From NCBI GenBank assembly GCA_050952845.1, contig JBMNLP010000001.1:744001-808000 (forward strand): a stretch of DNA of 64,000 nucleotides. The letters are read 5' to 3'. Source of the stretch: JAGVSV01 sp050952845. Lineage in GTDB: Bacteria > Bacillota > Clostridia > Christensenellales > Aristaeellaceae. Under the pieces are notes generated by a model. It was not told the DNA's origin and searched no databases. It saw nothing but the letters and a program-made list of their open reading frames with translations. Position numbers and translations under genes: made by a program. Below are positions 7,846 to 16,754 of this stretch, one piece after another (the stretch's first letter is position 1; each line of letters opens with the position of its first letter).

Positions 7846-9021
7846 ATGAAAAGAATGATCATCATCGTGCTGGACAGCGTTGGTGTGGGGGAGTTGCCTG
7901 ATGCCGCGCTGTATGGCGACCAGGGGGCCAACACCGTCGGCAATATTGCCGACAGATACCCCCTGCAGCTGCCCAACATGCGGGCGCTGGGGTTTGGCCA
8001 CATCCGGGAGACGCGCCTGGCGGCTGATCCACAGGCGCGCGGCGGGTATGGCAGAATGGCGGAAAAATCCCCCGGGAAGGACACGACCACCGGCCACTGG
8101 GAAATCGCAGGGCTTCAGCTCAGCCAGCCTTTTCCCACGTTTCCCGACGGCTTTCCAGTGGAGTTGATCGACCGTTTCGAGCGGCTGATCGGCACGGAGA
8201 CGCTGGGCAATGTCGCAGCCAGCGGCACCGCGATCATCAACGAATTAGGTGAGGAACACCTGAGAACGGGTTATCCCATTGTGTACACTTCAGCGGACAG
8301 CGTGTTTCAGATCGCGATGCATGAAGGGATGATTCCGCTTGAAAGGCAGTATGAAATATGTCAAACAGCGCGTGCGCTGCTGACGGGGCGGTACGCGGTG
8401 GGGCGCGTGATCGCGCGCCCCTTTGTCGGGGAACGCAACGGCGCCTTCACCCGCACCGGCAACCGGCGCGATTTTTCCCTTGATCCCCCCGGCGACACCG
8501 TCTTGGACTTGCTGAAGCGGGCGGGGCACGATGTGATCGGCATTGGCAAAATCGGCGATATTTTCAACGAGCGCGGCCTGACCGAATCCGACCATGTGCA
8601 AGGCAACGAGGGCGGCATCGATGCCGCGGTCAACAGGCTGCGCCGGCCTTTTAACGGGCTGATGTTTGTCAACCTGGTGGATTACGACATGTTGTACGGC
8701 CACCGGCGCGACGTTGAGGGGTATGCCAGGGCGCTGGAAGCGTTTGATGTCAGGCTGCCTGAAGTGCTGGAGGTTATGGATCAAGGCGACCTGCTGGTCA
8801 TTACAGCGGACCATGGGTGCGACCCTACGCACCACGGCACCGACCATACCAGGGAGTATGTGCCGCTGTTGGCCTATATAAAAGGCATGACAGCCCTGGT
8901 GCCGTTAGGCGAGCGGGCGACGTTCGCCGACGTGGCCGCCACGGCAGCGCACTTCTTTGGCTTGGCGGAGCGCTTTAACGCAACATCGTTTTTGGAAGCA
9001 CTGTATGTTAAGGAGGAGTAG
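7846..9021 (+). CDS. deoB: Phosphopentomutase
   Basis: A 391-residue enzyme of the alkaline-phosphatase-like metalloenzyme superfamily, of normal length. It interconverts ribose-1- and ribose-5-phosphate (and the deoxy forms) in nucleoside breakdown. Metal and active-site motifs are visible: VLDSVGVGELPDA (about 8-20), KDTTTGHWE with the phosphorylated Thr (about 82-90), and ITADHGCDPTHHGTDHTRE (about 318-336). The stop is 3 bases before the purine nucleoside phosphorylase start, forming a two-gene salvage operon in which the phosphorylase supplies pentose-1-phosphate. Confidence 0.97.
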   Translation: MKRMIIIVLDSVGVGELPDAALYGDQGANTVGNIADRYPLQLPNMRALGFGHIRETRLAADPQARGGYGRMAEKSPGKDTTTGHWEIAGLQLSQPFPTFPDGFPVELIDRFERLIGTETLGNVAASGTAIINELGEEHLRTGYPIVYTSADSVFQIAMHEGMIPLERQYEICQTARALLTGRYAVGRVIARPFVGERNGAFTRTGNRRDFSLDPPGDTVLDLLKRAGHDVIGIGKIGDIFNERGLTESDHVQGNEGGIDAAVNRLRRPFNGLMFVNLVDYDMLYGHRRDVEGYARALEAFDVRLPEVLEVMDQGDLLVITADHGCDPTHHGTDHTREYVPLLAYIKGMTALVPLGERATFADVAATAAHFFGLAERFNATSFLEALYVKEE

Positions 9022-9024
9022 GGC

Positions 9025-9861
9025 ATGAAACAACTGCGGCGCGCGGCCAGCGCTGTCAAAAGAACGTGCGGCAAGGCCGATATTGCGGTCATCTTAGGCA
9101 GCGGCCTGGGTGGGTTTGAGGATGCGTTGATTGGCACCCGGCGCATCGCCTATGACGACATCCCGGGCTTTCCCGTGTCCACGGTGGCAGGCCACGCGGG
9201 CGAGTTTGCGGTGGGCACCTTGCGGGACAAGCGCGTGCTGGTAATGTCCGGGCGCGTGCACAGCTATGAGGGCTATGGCATGAGAGCGGTGACGATGCCG
9301 GTGCGCGTGATGTCGCTGCTGGGCGTCAATACGCTCATCGTCACCAACGCGGCGGGCGGCGTCAACACCGGCTTTTCCGCCGGCGACCTGATGCTGATCA
9401 CGGACTTTATCAACCTGTCGGGCAAAAATCCGCTGCGCGGGCCCAACTTAGACGCGTTCGGTCCACGGTTTCCGGATATGACCGATGCATACGATCCCGC
9501 GCTGCGCGCCCTGGCGCTGGAACAGGCGCAGCGCCTGAACATCCCGCTGAAGCAGGGCGTTTACTGCTGGATGAACGGACCCAGCTATGAGACGCCGGCG
9601 GAGATCAACATGGTGCGCGTGCTGGGCGCCGATGCCGTCGGCATGTCCACCGTGCCCGAAACCATCGTCGCCCGGCACTGCGGCATCCGGGTGCTGGGCA
9701 TCAGCGCCATCACCAACATGGCAGCCGGCGTGCTCAACGAGCCTGTCCGGCATGAAGATGTGCTGGCGACAGGCATTCGGGTGCGCGAAGCATTCGGCTT
9801 ACTGCTGGAAAACATCATCGATAACCTGCGCGATGTTCAGGAGGATATGATATTAGAATAG
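9025..9861 (+). CDS. punA: Purine-nucleoside phosphorylase (trimeric PNP type)
   Basis: A 278-residue phosphorylase that splits purine nucleosides with phosphate into base and pentose-1-phosphate in the cytoplasm. Family motifs: ILGSGLGG (about 24-31, phosphate), VAGHAGE (about 57-63), MSGRVHSYEGY (about 76-86), VTNAAGG (about 110-116), GPSYETPAEI (about 184-193, with the base-binding Glu) and GMSTVPE (about 207-213). It is preceded by AAGGAGGAG and follows deoB directly. The chain ends with a normal C-terminal helix. Confidence 0.96.
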   Translation: MKQLRRAASAVKRTCGKADIAVILGSGLGGFEDALIGTRRIAYDDIPGFPVSTVAGHAGEFAVGTLRDKRVLVMSGRVHSYEGYGMRAVTMPVRVMSLLGVNTLIVTNAAGGVNTGFSAGDLMLITDFINLSGKNPLRGPNLDAFGPRFPDMTDAYDPALRALALEQAQRLNIPLKQGVYCWMNGPSYETPAEINMVRVLGADAVGMSTVPETIVARHCGIRVLGISAITNMAAGVLNEPVRHEDVLATGIRVREAFGLLLENIIDNLRDVQEDMILE

Positions 9862-9872
9862 GGCGTTCCTAT

Positions 9873-10223
9873 ATGATCACCGGCCTGTCCCGGCCCACTG
9901 CCGGAGAAATTGCGGTAGCCGGCATCAACGTGAAGAGGCAGGCTAAAAAAGCGCAGGCTATCATGGGCATCGTGCCGGATGAAAGCAATCTTTACAATGA
10001 AATGGACGGGTTTGACAACCTCTGTTTTTGCGCTGCCCTGTATGGGATGCGCAAAGAGGAGCGGGCGCCGAAAGCCCGCCGGCTGCTGGAGCAGTTCAGG
10101 CTCAAGGAAATGGGCAAGCGGCCGTTCAAAACCTACTCCAAAGGAATGCGCCGCAAGCTGACCATAGCGGCGGCGCTGTTTCTATTATGCCGTCACAACA
10201 TCAACCGCAGGTGGTTTCTGTAA
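9873..10223 (+). pseudogene. ABC-transporter ATPase remnant
   Basis: The 116-codon frame covers only the middle of an ABC ATPase. It begins at MITGLSRPTAGEI, just after where the Walker A motif should be, contains a Q-loop-like region (IMGIVPDESNLYNEMDGFDN) and the signature region FKTYSKGMRRKLTIAAAL, then loses homology (FLLCRHNINRR) before the Walker B aspartate. Both nucleotide-binding ends are absent, so no function is expected. It lies 11 bases after punA and just left of an insertion sequence, but homology is already lost about 45 bases before the IS, so the decay preceded the insertion. Confidence 0.8.
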
Positions 10224-10230
10224 AGAGCAC

Positions 10231-11553
10231 CAGGGCAATCGCTTACGGAATTGCCCCATCTGGGTTCAGCATTTTACCTCATCCTTATCATTTTGCCCCC
10301 ATCACCACCTGTAGGGCATACTTGAAGTCCCACGCACAGCGCAGCCGTTTGGACGTCATGCTGCCTTGGACTGTGGTATCGTGCTTCAGCATCTGAAGCG
10401 CAAGTTTTCTGAACATGTTTAGAATAACCGCCGCATGTCCTATGCGAATGTGCGCATCATCCTCCTTGAAAAGAACATCCAGTGTCCAATGCAGATTGTT
10501 TTCTATCGCCCAGTGACTGCGCTGCATCTGCAGGAATTCTTCAGCCGTCAGGCCTTCGCGGCTATAGATGAACCACCGGTCGCTGGAAGTGGTGGGTTTG
10601 CCCGTCTCGGTTCGTTCCGAACGGATGAGCGCTGCCCCATGCAATCCCGGCCAATCCTGACTGTTCTCATACCAGGACAAATCCGGAAACAACCAACAGG
10701 AGCGCTTTTCTATCCGACCATGATCTTTGTCCATTGTCTCATGAAATAGTCCCAAGGCTTTGAGTTCTTTTTTACTCTTCTCCTTCATCAACAGCAGACT
10801 GTTCTCACTGATTTCTTCAAACATACCGCCTTGATTTCCCTTCAATGCAAGGATATAGTCACCCTCTTTGGCCTGTATCTTGGAAACAATGGTCTTTTGC
10901 GTTCCTATCGCATCAATCGTCACCGTGCTGCCTTTGATATCAAGATCATCAAGTAATTCAGGGATCGCGGTGATCTCGTTGCTTTTCTCCTCTGTACAGC
11001 ATTGCCCTAACACCAACTGAAGATCGCTGCAATACGCTGTAATCACATGATGCGCCTTATGGGTTTCATGCTGGCTGCGACGTATGGTTTTCCCATCAAT
11101 GGCGATCATATGATGTTCATCTTTTCCCCATAGCTTCTTTTTCAGGTTTACAAGCCATTTCTCAAAGCATTTTGTCACTGCCTCACGGTCTATCCGGCTG
11201 AATACATCACCAAATACATCATGGGAAGGAATCCCCTTAGGCAGTTCCATATATACCTTGAGCTCCTCGTAATGCGTCTGACCAAACATCATCATACCGA
11301 CAAAAGTATCCGCTCCGCATAGGATCGCCAGAATCCCGATGGCTATGATCTCTTCCAGCTTATGTTTGACTGCGTTTCCTTTTCGATAGTCCGGTATTTC
11401 TGATAACAGCGCCAGAAATATCTGACTTTCTGACTTGTTGAGCTTTCTCATCCCCATCACCTCCGTATCATATATTCGCGACAGGATTGAAAACTCCTTT
11501 TGGTCATAAAAACTTAATATCTCTTAATAATTTCGCAATAAGCGATTGCCCTG
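10231..11553 (-). mobile_element. Complete ISAs1-family insertion sequence
   Basis: A 1,323-bp element bounded by inverted ends CAGGGCAATCGCTTA (10231-10245 and, inverted, 11539-11553). It is flanked by a perfect 10-bp direct repeat TAAAGAGCAC (10221-10230 and 11554-11563), the target-site duplication. It carries one transposase gene on the minus strand. Intact ends, duplication and frame point to a recent insertion that may still be mobile. Confidence 0.9.
10288..11451 (-). CDS. ISAs1-family transposase
   Basis: A 387-residue DDE transposase. An N-terminal region with IPDYRKGNAVKHKLEEI (about 18-34) is typical of the ISAs1/H-repeat family. The catalytic acids lie in MIAIDGKTIRRS (first Asp, about 123), VTIDAIGTQ (second Asp, about 187) and HWAIENNLHWTLD (Glu, about 320). 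ATG 11451 was chosen because GGAGGTGAT lies 8 bases upstream; GTG 11460 is also open but badly spaced. The gene fills the IS between its inverted ends. Confidence 0.92.
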   Translation of the reverse strand: MRKLNKSESQIFLALLSEIPDYRKGNAVKHKLEEIIAIGILAILCGADTFVGMMMFGQTHYEELKVYMELPKGIPSHDVFGDVFSRIDREAVTKCFEKWLVNLKKKLWGKDEHHMIAIDGKTIRRSQHETHKAHHVITAYCSDLQLVLGQCCTEEKSNEITAIPELLDDLDIKGSTVTIDAIGTQKTIVSKIQAKEGDYILALKGNQGGMFEEISENSLLLMKEKSKKELKALGLFHETMDKDHGRIEKRSCWLFPDLSWYENSQDWPGLHGAALIRSERTETGKPTTSSDRWFIYSREGLTAEEFLQMQRSHWAIENNLHWTLDVLFKEDDAHIRIGHAAVILNMFRKLALQMLKHDTTVQGSMTSKRLRCAWDFKYALQVVMGAK

Positions 11554-11571
11554 TAAAGAGCACATGGCTTG

Positions 11572-11600
11572 TTGAAAAACAAAGCACCCGGTGGTATACT
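11572..11600 (+). promoter_or_regulatory. Promoter of the M42 peptidase-alaS operon
   Basis: TTGAAA and TATACT with a 17-base spacer, close to the sigma-70/SigA consensus. The -35 box begins 9 bases right of the IS target duplication, so the insertion landed immediately upstream without removing the promoter. Confidence 0.65.
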
Positions 11601-11611
11601 GGCCCAAGGCT

Positions 11612-11640
11612 TCCGCGGGGGTTTTTCTTTTGCCCGCGGA
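11612..11640 (+). promoter_or_regulatory. Leader hairpin in front of the M42 operon
   Basis: Perfect 8-base inverted repeat TCCGCGGG / CCCGCGGA around a T-rich 13-base loop, between the promoter and the ribosome-binding site of the first gene. It may shape the mRNA 5' end; there is no T-run after it, so it is not a classical terminator. Confidence 0.4.
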
Positions 11641-11660
11641 TCGTGGAAAGGGAGGGTAGC

Positions 11661-12698
11661 ATGCAGATAGAGGATTTTCTGCGCGAAGTAACGGCATTGC
11701 CGGGGCTGACAGGCAATGAAAGCCCTGTGGCGGAATACATCGCCGAAGCGTTCCGCCCGCTGGCAGATGAGGTGACGGTGGATGTCATGCAGAACGTCAC
11801 TGCGCGCATGAAAGGGACAGGGCCAAAGGTGATGTTCGCTGCGCATGCGGATGAAATCGGCCTGATGGTTACTGCCATTGAAAAGGATGGATCGCTGCGT
11901 CTGAACAGCGTAGGTGGTGTAGACCCGCGCATCCTGCCGGGCATGGTGGTCAAAGTATACGGCATAGAAACGCTGACCGGCGTGATCGGCGCCAAGGCGC
12001 CTCATTTGATGACCCAGGAGGAGCGCGAGAAGAACTACCGCCGGGAAAACCTGCATGTAGACTTGGGATTGCCGCATGACGAGGTGATAAAAAAGGTGCG
12101 CGTAGGCGATCTGGTACAGCTGGAGGCGCGGTTTGTCAAGCTGCAAAACGGTCAGATCGCCACCAAAACGGCAGATGACCGCGCGTGTGTAGCTATCATG
12201 CTGCGTGCCATGCAGCTGCTGCAGAACATGAAACATCAGGCGGACCTGTACTTCGTGGCTACCAGCCAGGAGGAGATCGGCTCTCATGGCGCAAAAACCT
12301 CCGCCTATGCCCTGGATCCGGATATCGGGGTAGCGCTTGATGTATGCCACGCGGTGACGCCTGATGCCCCCAAAACCAGGACACACAGCCTGGACGCCCC
12401 CGTGGCCAGCATGGGGCCTTTCATCAACCCCTATCTAAGGAGCAAGCTGATGGAAGTTGCCAAGCAGCAGAACATCAGCGTACAAACCGCTGTGGTGCCC
12501 GGCGGCACCTCCACCGACGCTGACAGAATAGGTGTGGCTCTCCGTGGCGTGCCCACGGTGCTGATCGAGCTGCCGCTAAAATACATGCACACCACCGTTG
12601 AAACCTTCGACATGCACACGCTGGAGGAGTGCGCACGGCTGCTGGCGAACTTCGCCGCCGCCGTTTCGCCTTCCTGGATGGAGGAGATATGGACCTGA
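11661..12698 (+). CDS. M42-family aminopeptidase (first of three)
   Basis: A 345-residue metallo-aminopeptidase of the M42 (glutamyl aminopeptidase/TET) family, acting on cytoplasmic peptides. Dinuclear metal site and catalytic residues are visible: AAHADEIG (about 62-69), KTADDRA (about 173-179), TSQEEIG (catalytic Glu pair, about 206-212), ALDVCHA (about 230) and KYMHTTVE (about 313). The apical PDZ-like insert lies between the first two. ATG 11661 follows AGGGAGG. The stop overlaps the next gene's start by 10 bases, so the trio is translationally coupled. Confidence 0.92.
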   Translation: MQIEDFLREVTALPGLTGNESPVAEYIAEAFRPLADEVTVDVMQNVTARMKGTGPKVMFAAHADEIGLMVTAIEKDGSLRLNSVGGVDPRILPGMVVKVYGIETLTGVIGAKAPHLMTQEEREKNYRRENLHVDLGLPHDEVIKKVRVGDLVQLEARFVKLQNGQIATKTADDRACVAIMLRAMQLLQNMKHQADLYFVATSQEEIGSHGAKTSAYALDPDIGVALDVCHAVTPDAPKTRTHSLDAPVASMGPFINPYLRSKLMEVAKQQNISVQTAVVPGGTSTDADRIGVALRGVPTVLIELPLKYMHTTVETFDMHTLEECARLLANFAAAVSPSWMEEIWT

Positions 12699-13696
12699 AG
12701 CAACTGACCGATATCGGCGCTGTCAGCGGCAACGAAAAAACGCTGCGCAACGCCATTGTAGAGGCGGCGAAAACCCGCTGCAACGACGTGTCCATCGACC
12801 GGATGGGCAACGTGATCTGCCAGAAAAAGGGCACCGACCCGGACCTGCCCCATGTGCTGGTATCCGCCCACATGGATGAGGTAGGTTTCATTGTGGTAGG
12901 TCATACCGACGAGGGCTTGCTGCGCATCCGCCCGGTGGGCGGCATTGATCCCCGGGTAATCGTCAGCAAGTGGGTGAAGGTTGGCGAGGAAGGCCTGCCG
13001 GGCGTCATCGGCGCCATGGCCATCCACCTGCAAACCGCGGCAGACCGCGAGCGCGTGCTGGACTTTGACCGGCTGTTCATCGACATCGGCGCCAAGGACA
13101 AGAAAGAAGCAGAAAAACTGTGTGAGTTGGGCAGCTATGCGTACTTCGACACGCCATATACCCTCTTTGGCGATGGGTATGTGTGCGCCAAAGCGCTGGA
13201 TGACCGCGTGGGCTGCCTGAATTTACTGCGCCTGATGGAGCATGATTACAAATGCGACGTAACGTTTGCATTTGTTACCCAGGAGGAGATCGGCCTGCGG
13301 GGCGCCATGGGCGCCGCATATGCCAACCAGCCTGACATCGCCGTCGTGCTGGAGGGTACCGCTGCCGGCGATCTGGGCGACGTGCCCAAGCAATTCCACG
13401 TCTCGCAGCCAGGCAAAGGTGTCGCGGTCAGCTTTATGGACCGGGCTTCTATTGCCGACCGCGAGCTGTACAGGACCATGCTGTCGCTTGCTGAAAGCGA
13501 AGGCATTGCCCATCAGGTGAAGCGGGGTGTCACCGGTGGAAACGACGCCGGGGCCTACCAGCTGTCGGGCAAGGGGGCGCGCACGGTGGTGCTGTCCGTT
13601 CCCTGCAGGTACATCCATTCCGGTGCCAGCGTTGCCAAGTTCAGCGACATTGACGCACAATTTGCGCTGGCTCAGGCATTCATCAACAACATATAA
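12689..13696 (+). CDS. M42-family aminopeptidase (second of three)
   Basis: A 335-residue paralogue. Metal-site motifs: VSAHMDEVG (about 59-67), AKALDDRVG (about 166-174), VTQEEIG (about 196-202), LEGTAAGD (about 221, where the usual Asp ligand is Glu) and CRYIHSGAS (about 306). Start ATG 12689 has GGAGGAG and lies inside the end of the preceding gene. Sequence drift from its neighbours suggests a different peptide preference; family members form 12-subunit cages, so mixed particles are possible. Confidence 0.92.
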   Translation: MDLKQLTDIGAVSGNEKTLRNAIVEAAKTRCNDVSIDRMGNVICQKKGTDPDLPHVLVSAHMDEVGFIVVGHTDEGLLRIRPVGGIDPRVIVSKWVKVGEEGLPGVIGAMAIHLQTAADRERVLDFDRLFIDIGAKDKKEAEKLCELGSYAYFDTPYTLFGDGYVCAKALDDRVGCLNLLRLMEHDYKCDVTFAFVTQEEIGLRGAMGAAYANQPDIAVVLEGTAAGDLGDVPKQFHVSQPGKGVAVSFMDRASIADRELYRTMLSLAESEGIAHQVKRGVTGGNDAGAYQLSGKGARTVVLSVPCRYIHSGASVAKFSDIDAQFALAQAFINNI

Positions 13697-13711
13697 GGAG
13701 GGATTGATCCT

Positions 13712-14704
13712 ATGCTGCGCGATACATTGAAAACCCTTTTGCAGGCGTACGGCCCAACAGGCAACGAGCAAAACGTGGCGGAAGCTGTTAAAGTGCTGCT
13801 GACCAGCCATGTGGACAGCATGCAGACCGACGCGATGGGCAACCTGATTGTAGAAAAATACGGCACGGATGATAATGCCAAGCGCATTATGTTTGCGGCG
13901 CATATGGACCATATCGGTTTGGTCGTGACATCTATCGAGGATGAAGGCTATCTGCGTGTAGCCGGTTTGGGCGGCATATCGGTGGACAGGGTCAGAGCCC
14001 GCCACGTGATATTTGGCAACGGCGTGCAGGGCGTTGTCTATATAGAGCCTGTGGAAAAGGGCACGCCAACCTTACAGCATGCATTCATTGACATAGGCGC
14101 ACAAAACAAAGAGGAAGCCCAGGCCATGGTGCAGCTGGGTGATGTCGCAGTTTATGCGCCGGATATATTCAACCTGGGCAAGCACCGCGTTGCCGCTCCT
14201 GCCATGGACGATCGCTGCGCCTGTGCGTTGCTGGTGGAGCTATTGCTGTACGCTGAAGACCAGAAGAATACCATCGTGGGCGTCTTCACCTCGCAGGAGG
14301 AGGTCGGTATGCGCGGCGCAACCGTCGCTGCCTATCACGTCAACCCGGACATTGGGCTGTGTCTGGACGTAACAGGCTGGGGCGATACGCCGGAGGTCAA
14401 ACTCCCGGCTATTCGTCTGGGCGATGGCCCGGCGATTAAAATCATGGACGCCAGCATGATCGCCACGCCCTGGGTGCGCGACGCACTGTTTGAGGCTGCC
14501 CAGGCGGCAGGTGTCCAGGCGCAGCGCGAAGTGTTGCTCTCCGGTGGCGTCGATGGCGCTGCTATGCAGAAAACTCGCAGCGGCATTCCTACGGGTGCAC
14601 TGTCCATCCCCTGCCGGTATCTGCATACAGCCTGTGAGGTGATCGACATGCGCGACATGGAAGGCGCATTGAAACTGCTGCTGCAGTTTGTGGATATGGT
14701 ATAA
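13712..14704 (+). CDS. M42-family aminopeptidase (third of three)
   Basis: A 330-residue paralogue. Motifs: FAAHMDHIG (about 60-68, with His where the siblings have Glu), APAMDDRCA (about 161-169), FTSQEEVG (about 190-197), LCLDVTG (about 214) and CRYLHTACEV (about 299). It begins 15 bases after the previous stop with AAGGAGG, and is followed 19 bases later by alaS. All core metal ligands seem retained, so it is probably active. Confidence 0.92.
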   Translation: MLRDTLKTLLQAYGPTGNEQNVAEAVKVLLTSHVDSMQTDAMGNLIVEKYGTDDNAKRIMFAAHMDHIGLVVTSIEDEGYLRVAGLGGISVDRVRARHVIFGNGVQGVVYIEPVEKGTPTLQHAFIDIGAQNKEEAQAMVQLGDVAVYAPDIFNLGKHRVAAPAMDDRCACALLVELLLYAEDQKNTIVGVFTSQEEVGMRGATVAAYHVNPDIGLCLDVTGWGDTPEVKLPAIRLGDGPAIKIMDASMIATPWVRDALFEAAQAAGVQAQREVLLSGGVDGAAMQKTRSGIPTGALSIPCRYLHTACEVIDMRDMEGALKLLLQFVDMV

Positions 14705-14723
14705 ATGGAGGATAGCACACGGC

Positions 14724-16745
14724 ATGAAATCCCTTGATTCCAACGAACTTCGATCACTTTTTCTGCATTTCTTCATTGTAAAAGGGCATGCGGTCGTTCC
14801 CAGCGCCTCCCTGATACCGGAGAACGACCCGACGGTGCTGTTTACTACCGCCGGTATGCACCCGCTGGTGCCCTACCTGATGGGACAGGAGCATCCGGCA
14901 GGCAAACGCCTGGCCAGCGTGCAAAAATGCATCCGTACCGGCGACATCGACGATGTCGGCGATGCCAGCCACCTGACGTTCTTTGAAATGCTGGGCAACT
15001 GGAGCCTGGGCGATTACTTCAAAAAAGAAATGATCCCCTGGAGCTGGGAGTTCCTGACCAGCAAGGACTGGCTGGCGATTGATCCGGACAGGCTGGCTTT
15101 TTCTGTGTTTGAGGGCGATGAAACGGCGCCCAGGGATACCGAAAGCTTTGATCTGTGGCGTGCCTGCGGCGTGCCGGAGGACCGCATCTATTTCCTGCCC
15201 CGCGAATACAACTGGTGGGGGCCGGCCGGGCTGACCGGGCCTTGCGGGCCGGACACTGAGATGTTCATCATCACCGATCAGCCTCCCTGCGGACCGGACT
15301 GCAGCCCGGCTTGCTCGTGCGGCCGGTATTTGGAAATATGGAACGATGTTTTCATGCAGTACAATAAGCTGCCCGACGGCACTTACGAGCCGCTGAAACA
15401 AAAAAACGTCGATACCGGGATGGGGCTGGAGCGCACGGTGTGCGTGCTGACCGGCAAAAAATCCGTCTACGAAACCGACCTCTTCAGCGGCATCATCCGC
15501 AAGCTTGAGGAGCTGTCCGGAAAAAGCTACGCCGCAGGCGACGAGGAGACAGTGCGCGCGTTCCGTATCATATCCGATCATCTGCGCACCGCCACCTTCA
15601 TTCTGGGCGACCCGCGCGGGGTGACGCCCAGCAATGTAGACCAGGGCTACGTGCTGCGCAGGCTGATTCGCCGCGCGGTACGATACGGCAGGCTGCTGGA
15701 CCTGGAGGAAGGGTTTACCGCCGCGGTGGCTATGACCATCATCAACCAATACCGGCACGCTTACCCGGAGTTGGAGCAAAACCGCGCCTTTGTGCTGGAG
15801 CAGCTGCTGTTAGAGGAGAAGCGTTTTCAACGTACGCTGATCCAGGGGACGAGAGAGTTTGAAAAGGTGTTCTCCCGCATCAGCGAAACAACGGACCTGT
15901 TCCGCACGATGCAGACCAACCTGCGCGACCAGCTGCTGACCAGCGGCGTACTCGATAAGCTGCTTATCGCCCGGGAAACTGCCGACAATGTGGGCAGCAA
16001 ACTGCGCCCCACGCCCGAACTTACCGCCATGGCGGAGGAAATCAAAAAGTTTTCAGAGGCTGTGGAAACCATTGAGGCTTTCTCGCAGAAAGCGCAGCAA
16101 TTTATCGATAGCATGCAGACCATGAGCGGTCGAGATGCTTTCAAGTTATACGATACATTCGGCTTCCCTATTGAAATGACCATGGAAATGGCAAAGGAAC
16201 GCGGCTTGACAGTGGACGAGGAAGCATTTGCGGAGCGCTTCAAAAAACACCAGGAGCAGAGCCATGCCGGCGCCGAACAGCGCTTTGCCGGCGGCTTGGC
16301 CGATGCCAGCGAGGAAACCACAAAGCTGCACACTGCCACGCACCTGTTGCAGGCGGCATTGCGCAAGGTGTTGGGCAATGAGGTGCAGCAGCGGGGCAGC
16401 AACATCACCGCCGAACGGCTGCGCTTTGATTTTACCTTTGGCCGTAGGATGACCAAAGAAGAAATTGCTGAAACCGAACGACTGGTCAATGAAGCCATTG
16501 CCGCGAAGCTGCCCATCACCATGAAGGAGATGACCGTGGAAGAAGCCACGCAGTTGGGCGCTATCGGCCTGTTTGAATCCAAATACGGCGAACGCGTCAA
16601 CGTATACAAAATGGGCGACTTCAGCATGGAAATCTGCGGCGGCCCGCATGCCGGCAATACCGGCGACCTGGGCAGCTTTAAAATTCAAAAGGAAGAAAGC
16701 TCCTCCGCCGGCGTGCGCAGAATCAGGGCTACCGTCGGAAAATAG
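14724..16745 (+). CDS. alaS: Short alanyl-tRNA synthetase without C-Ala domain
   Basis: A 673-residue AlaRS; the usual bacterial enzyme is about 870-890. The class II catalytic domain is intact: ENDPTVLFTTAGMHPLVPYL (motif 1 region, about 26-45), SHLTFFEMLGNWS (about 81-93) and DTGMGLERTV (about 235-244). The editing domain has HTATHLLQAAL (HxxxH, about 540) and ICGGPHAGNTGDLG (CxxxH zinc site, about 640). The protein ends right after this, so the C-terminal dimerising C-Ala domain is missing. About 78 extra residues (roughly 386-465) sit between KVFSR and MSGRDAFKLYDTFGFP. ATG 14724 was chosen from GGAGG spacing. It is last in the M42 operon and converges with rtcB. It may be a second, specialised synthetase or an editing factor. 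Confidence 0.88.
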   Translation: MKSLDSNELRSLFLHFFIVKGHAVVPSASLIPENDPTVLFTTAGMHPLVPYLMGQEHPAGKRLASVQKCIRTGDIDDVGDASHLTFFEMLGNWSLGDYFKKEMIPWSWEFLTSKDWLAIDPDRLAFSVFEGDETAPRDTESFDLWRACGVPEDRIYFLPREYNWWGPAGLTGPCGPDTEMFIITDQPPCGPDCSPACSCGRYLEIWNDVFMQYNKLPDGTYEPLKQKNVDTGMGLERTVCVLTGKKSVYETDLFSGIIRKLEELSGKSYAAGDEETVRAFRIISDHLRTATFILGDPRGVTPSNVDQGYVLRRLIRRAVRYGRLLDLEEGFTAAVAMTIINQYRHAYPELEQNRAFVLEQLLLEEKRFQRTLIQGTREFEKVFSRISETTDLFRTMQTNLRDQLLTSGVLDKLLIARETADNVGSKLRPTPELTAMAEEIKKFSEAVETIEAFSQKAQQFIDSMQTMSGRDAFKLYDTFGFPIEMTMEMAKERGLTVDEEAFAERFKKHQEQSHAGAEQRFAGGLADASEETTKLHTATHLLQAALRKVLGNEVQQRGSNITAERLRFDFTFGRRMTKEEIAETERLVNEAIAAKLPITMKEMTVEEATQLGAIGLFESKYGERVNVYKMGDFSMEICGGPHAGNTGDLGSFKIQKEESSSAGVRRIRATVGK

Positions 16746-16754
16746 AGGTTCTGA

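Noticed and set aside
13223..14005. A 260-codon minus-strand frame
   Set aside because: Antisense to the second and third M42 peptidases; no recognisable protein features.
14754..15779. A 341-codon minus-strand frame
   Set aside because: Antisense to alaS, low-information sequence, no ribosome-binding site.
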